The position numbers and the translations under genes are program-made. A stretch of 60,000 nucleotides of DNA from Cristatella mucedo (taxonomy: Eukaryota; Bryozoa; Phylactolaemata; Cristatellidae), in NCBI GenBank assembly GCA_009760855.2, contig WPIO01000094.1:808001-868000 (forward strand), in the 5' to 3' direction. A model generated the notes under the pieces. That model made no database searches. It was not told the DNA's origin and worked only from the letters and a program-made list of their open reading frames with translations. Of this stretch, positions 56,160 to 60,000 are shown piece by piece. Position 1 is the first letter of the stretch; each line of letters begins with the position of its first letter.

Positions 56160-56320
56160 TTGCATACATACTGAATGTATGGTGTAGTTATGCCTGTTAT
56201 CATAATCAAATTGATATGCTTCTTGTCAACCACGTCTATACTGCCTAGAAAGAGATCTAGTCCTGTTAGGATGCTAGAAATATGTTATACAATATGCATT
56301 ACTATTATTCTAATCAACGA
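56160..56320 (+). mobile_element. Very old LINE-B 3' tail
   Basis: CTGCCTAGAAAGAGATCTAG and GCATTACTATTATTC are the only clear matches. Confidence 0.5.
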
Positions 56321-56875
56321 CTCAACAAGCCAGTCATCTAAAGTGCCTAAGTTGGCCCAATACCAAGTCCAGACACTGTTCCATGGTAGAAAATGTTGCG
56401 GAGCCAGCTCTCGGGTGGCCATTCAGAAGAGGGTACTTTAAATCAGGCATTTTGCTAAAGCTAGTGACCTCAGCTGGTCAGTCGGTAGATTCGTATGGGT
56501 GACTAAGAGTGCAGGAGTGTTCAATCGGATGAAATTCCTCGGTGCATAACTTTCCACTAGGGTCTTAAGGGCTCTGCTTTTCAAACAAACAATCGGTGCA
56601 TTTGCATATGCGGCCATTTGCATATGCAGCCAGCAACAGCTCATGCGTGTCGCATAGATGGTGCTGCCAAGCTGCCCGGTGCAGCAGTTGCACGACCGAA
56701 CACAAGTTCCTTGCAAAAAAGCAGCCCACAGACCAACCATGACAAGACACTGCACGTACCAAGACATCACAAGCTTCGAAAGCATTGCTGCCGAACTAGC
56801 TTTCTCACTGCTGCTGCGTGCAATGCAAATGGTAGCAAAGCAATGCCGTCCCTCAATCCGAAGCCCAATATATAT
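56321..56875. other. Unassigned region
   Basis: A plus-strand frame around 56730-56860 (DITSFESIAAELAFSLLLRA) could form an amphipathic helix, but it has no clear splice borders and I do not recognise it. Confidence 0.25.
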
Positions 56876-57030
56876 AATAATTCAATTCATTTATATATCA
56901 CCTCAAGAGAACTTAATCTCTATTGAGGTGCTTCACATAGGCCACAGGGCTCGAGCACACAACCTCAGCCAGACCTTGGTCAGAGCGAGCACCCTAACCA
57001 AACCTTGGACCAAACCAGCTCGGCCTTCCA
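56876..57030 (-). mobile_element. SINE-D copy
   Basis: AATTCATTTATATATCACCT, AGAGAACTTAATCTCTATTG and a head with CCAGACCTTGGTCAGAGCGA. The A-box area carries a small duplication (AACCAAACCTTGGACCAAAC). Confidence 0.8.
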
Positions 57031-57484
57031 TCCAAACATCGCTTTGCTGCTAAGCTCGAGCCCCACTGTCCCAGATAGATCTGCTGGGCGGTGCGGGCCT
57101 TCGGCACTGGTGGCAGACGAAAGGGCCAGCTCCTCAATGCCTAAAAGTAGGCAACTACTTGCTACAAGTGGTCTAATGGTCGCCTCGCAGCTGCACAACG
57201 ACCAAGGGCACAGAAAGAATCCTCCTGATCGATGGATGGATGCTCGAGGTTCGCAACAGCAATCTGGCTAGCCCTGCACTCCATTTGACTTGTCATTAGC
57301 GAGCGACAAGTGCTCTAATCCAGCCTATTACGATAACGGTATTAAACTCTTTGCTCGAAGCCTCTTAATGTGCTGTCCACCAGAGCCCAGCACCTGTTTC
57401 GCCTCAAATGTTTCTTTGGGCCAAGGGCGAAGCGGTTGAAACCGTGGCTCGTGGAAGCATGTAAAAGAACTTGTTTCATTCGGC

Positions 57485-57603
57485 GGTGTGTGTGTGTGTG
57501 TGAGTGTGTGCGTGCGTTTGTGTGTGAGCGTTTATGTGTGAGCGTTTATGTGTGAGCGTTTGTGTGTGAGCGTTTGTGTGTGTGTGCGTTTCTGTGTGTG
57601 CGA
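57485..57603. repeat. (TG)n microsatellite grading into a 14-bp minisatellite
   Basis: TG run followed by four TGTGTGAGCGTTTA/G units and another TG run. Confidence 0.95.
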
Positions 57604-57639
57604 GGTAGGAGCTGAGCGATCTATCGGAGTTGCAGGGGC

Positions 57640-58700
57640 GTAATAATGCAAGCAGCAGCACATCCAGCTTTACGAGCTCCTCACGAGAGGCCAGCGCGAT
57701 CTTCCCGTGCTGGCCTCTCGCGCACGCATCAGGTCGCAGATCCAAGGCGTCTAAGCGTCCTCGCCGCACAACGGTTAACGTCCGTCCACCGAACGTAAAC
57801 ATGCCTTCGCAGCCGCAACACGCTGCCGTGCGATACTAGCGTGCCGATGTAAGCTACTTATGCGCCAGCTTCTAGAGCGACGTCGCGGCATTCGGCGCGC
57901 GTAATTTGACCGGGTGCGGCTTTGAAGGCTACAAGCCGCAGCGCTCCCTAGAGGACAGCTAATGGATCGCGCTGCCCGCCCATAGGAACTGCACGTCGCG
58001 CCGTACAGCAGGACGGAGGCTGGCTTCTTTTCGCCAGAAAGCATTCGGCGTACCGGCAGCCACGTACACCAAAACGTTCTGCACGCGACTTTGCTTGCGC
58101 GCCATGCGGGCCCGGGGTAGAGCGGCTCCGACGAGCGGCTGCGCCCGCGCTACGGAGCTCTGCGGCGACGTACGGCTGCCGGCTGAACGCGGAGAGAAAC
58201 TAAAAGGCCTTAGACAAGCTCACCTTTGTAAGTCGATTAACGCGAGCGGATGCACAGCAGGAATGCGCAAACTAAGATAGCCGACCTTCAACGGTTGTGG
58301 CTCGACAATAGCTGCCGGAAGCGAGGGAACCCGGAAATGTGTCACGTGGTATGGTGACCTTCGACTAGCGAGCCTTACCTACCTCGACCGCCTCTGCACC
58401 GCCACAGCTGCGGCCCTGGCTTTGCGGTTATGTCCGTAGCTACCGACTGCTGCCCGCAGTCAGAGCCCGCCGGCTCTTCCTACGCGACGCGGGCGATTGT
58501 CTACGGCAATGTCTGGCTGCACTGGCGAAGCTAGCGTAAGAGGTTGCACACCGTCAGAAGGAGGCGGCGGCTGCAGCTGCGACGGCTGCGAGACGGGGCG
58601 TTCTGGGCCAGTTTTCCGACCCCCGTTGTACATCCAAAGATACGAATTGGTGCAACAAACTATAGCGGACCGCCCGCATCTGCGCTCGGTGAGCTTAAAG
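57640..58700. promoter_or_regulatory. CpG-rich region, probable divergent promoter for the FAM89-like and HENMT1-like genes
   Basis: GC and CpG density rise here relative to the flanks. The HENMT1-like start codon lies at its right end (58509, plus), and the FAM89-like gene needs an upstream 5' UTR exon on the minus strand. A minus-strand donor-like AAAG|GTGAGC sits at 58224-58223, but a plus-strand GTAAGT overlaps it at 58228, so either may be chance. A perfect 12-bp hairpin lies at 57684-57720. The shared-promoter idea is inference. Confidence 0.45.
58509..58688 (+). CDS. HENMT1: HENMT1-like small-RNA 2'-O-methyltransferase, first coding exon
   Basis: ATG at 58509, 60 codons, ending in phase 0 at TCG|GTGAGC (58689). 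The first ~33 residues are Gly/Cys/Ser-rich and unremarkable. Then VFRPPLYIQRYELVQQTI matches the conserved FKPPLYxQRYxFV element at the start of the methyltransferase domain of animal HENMT1, as I remember it. HENMT1 methylates the 3'-terminal 2'-OH of piRNAs and so stabilises them for transposon silencing. The next exon should begin with the SAM-binding V-A-D-x-G-C motif. I do not find it before 60000, so the rest of the gene lies to the right. A LINE-B fragment and a tandem array sit in what would be intron 1. Confidence 0.75.
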
Positions 58701-59458
58701 TCTGAGCTTGCGATTTAGTATTGCTTTCGCTGCTCCATGAAGTGCTGCTAGGTTTCACTAGCCTAGCGTGGCTGCTAGCGAAACCTAAATTGAGACCGTT
58801 GCCTTGTACTATTATCGACGGTACTTCCGGTGCCTCAGCACTGCCTGAAGCGCTCGTGGATGCGTCACTTGTTACAGTCGAAGACGCCATTAGTAGCACG
58901 ACGCATGCAGTCATCACGTCGTACTTTTCGCGCTGTCGCGTGGCTACCACGCGGTGTCGCGAGTTTGCTTCATGTTTGCTTCAGCATGCTGGCCTAAGTA
59001 TGATACTTGGTTTTTGTTTTTGCATGCTTCATATCATGCATGGCACCAGCCTCCTAGGGGCATTGATTCTCTTTCAGCGAGTCGTTTAAGCGTCTTGACG
59101 GAGAGAACGTTCTCGTAAGGCGCTATTCAAACGACCTATTATTATTACTATTTTGTGGCCGCTAGAGCTAGCCTTGGCATGTGCGTCAGCTAGGACATGG
59201 TTAGGGACTTGTGCATGTCTACTCTTGTGTCTGCTTACCTACGACTGAGTATCGTGCCTCTCTGTCTATCAGTACGACCGCCGGCTTTACCGTCCGTCCG
59301 TCTGACTGTGTCTCCTTCTGTCTTCTTCTCGCCCGTTCTCCGTGATTTTTTGCATGTTGTGCTCTCTTTCTTGTTTATCTCTGTCTTGCTTTTTTCGTCA
59401 TATATCTGCCTTTGTATCTCTCTGTGCACTGCTTCAGTTGTTCGCCTCTCCATGCCTT
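58689..59458 (+). other. Start of the putative HENMT1 intron 1
   Basis: Open frames on both strands at 58660-59089 have no recognisable motif. 59270-59420 is pyrimidine-rich with CCGTCCGTC repeats. No second exon is visible. Confidence 0.5.
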
Positions 59459-59707
59459 ATGGGCAAACCAGGGGTGACTCGGATATTGGAAAGCTGAACG
59501 CTCAAAATCGGCTCTGCCAGCACATCTCCTGCTGCATCTGCATGAAATCTAGGTCCCGTTTCAAAGTGGCCTTGCACTAAACGGCTACATGAAATCAACA
59601 GTAAAGTTTGCCTACTTTCAGCCACATAGCATTGCTAAAATTCGGGCATGCATAGACCAGGATACCACACCCAAATTGGTCCATGCATTTGTGACATCCT
59701 TTCTCGT
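59459..59707 (+). mobile_element. LINE-B fragment
   Basis: Follows the LINE-B ORF from GGGCAAACCAG through ATTGCTAAAATTCGGGC to CATGCATTTGTGACATCC. Broken at both ends. Confidence 0.8.
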
Positions 59708-59788
59708 CTTGTGTTTAATCACGAGTAGCTCACTGCCTGTGCACTCGTTTCGCTGAGTCATAGGATTTCTGTAATGGAAGACAACGCT

Positions 59789-60000
59789 GTGCCATCTTTT
59801 CACTTGACGAAAGTGTGCCATCTTTTCACTTGACGAAAGTGTGCCATCTTTTCACTTGACGAAAGTGTGCCATCTTTTCACTTGACGAAAGTGTGCCATC
59901 TTTTCACTTGACGAAAGTGTGCCATCTTTTCACTTGACGAAAGTGTGCCATCTTTTCACTTGACGAAAGTGTGCCATCTTTTCACTTGACGAAAGTGTGC
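59789..60000. repeat. 26-bp tandem repeat, at least 8 near-identical units, open at the window edge
   Basis: The unit is GTGTGCCATCTTTTCACTTG followed by ACGAAA. Copies are exact in the region visible, with the first slightly different (GCTGTGCC). High homogeneity suggests recent expansion. Confidence 0.97.

Noticed and set aside
57476-57802. His/Thr-rich protein on the minus strand
   Set aside because: The HTHTHT part is the TG microsatellite. The upstream part has no recognisable domain.
58104-58280. Arginine/alanine-rich plus-strand ORF and a 48-codon minus-strand ORF starting near 58104
   Set aside because: Both arise in CpG-rich DNA, overlap each other, and show no family motif. They may be 5' UTR sequence.
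59789-60000. CRISPR-like array
   Set aside because: Units are contiguous 26-bp tandem copies with no variable spacers, in eukaryotic DNA.

Overview
This window looks like nuclear DNA from an animal, most likely an invertebrate. The evidence is interrupted genes with GT-AG exon borders, long introns, non-LTR retrotransposons (LINEs) with animal-type reverse transcriptases, tRNA-derived SINEs, microsatellites, and metazoan gene families (FAM89-like adaptor, HENMT1-like methyltransferase, CCP/sushi protein, KIX domain, ubiquitin). The species cannot be named from sequence alone. Nothing suggests bacteria or phage, and almost all long open frames are repeat fragments.

Left part (1-11.2 kb, minus strand): the 5' portion of a secreted CCP/sushi-module protein. 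A signal-peptide exon (11105-11024) ends in phase 1 at a strong GTGAGT donor. Two 1-1 symmetric CCP exons follow (7714-7511 and 580-383), and the gene runs off the left edge. Its introns hold LINE fragments, including a head-to-head LINE pair and a long AT-rich palindrome.

Middle (11-40 kb): mostly repeats. There is a GC-rich tract with a 14-bp minisatellite (15.5-17.0 kb), nested LINE copies, a decayed Ty3/gypsy integrase followed by an OTU-like protease remnant (23.8-25.4 kb), and a 234-bp LTR-like direct-repeat pair (27.2 and 30.4 kb). Between these repeats lie an intact single-unit ubiquitin ORF with a short basic tail and, just upstream of it, a KIX-domain ORF that ends in a polyadenylation signal and a genomic A-tract, as a retrocopy would. 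At 37.6 kb lies a 187-bp hAT element that I recognise as SPIN-like, with 16-bp terminal inverted repeats and a perfect 8-bp target duplication.

Right part (40-60 kb): a complete FAM89-like gene on the minus strand (coding exons 54422-54300, 43266-43126, 41905-41567; predicted 200 aa). Its 11-kb first intron is packed with LINE and SINE insertions. At 58.5 kb, in a CpG-rich region, the first coding exon of a HENMT1-like small-RNA methyltransferase starts on the plus strand. The two genes are divergent and may share a promoter region. A 26-bp tandem array runs off the right edge.

Two LINE families dominate. LINE-A ends in a short ATGTA-type repeat. LINE-B ends in a conserved 3' stem-loop plus (ATT)n. 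Two tRNA-derived SINEs occur: SINE-C, and SINE-D, whose 3' end resembles the LINE-B tail and so was probably mobilised by LINE-B. Several insertions are nested, which gives a relative order of events.
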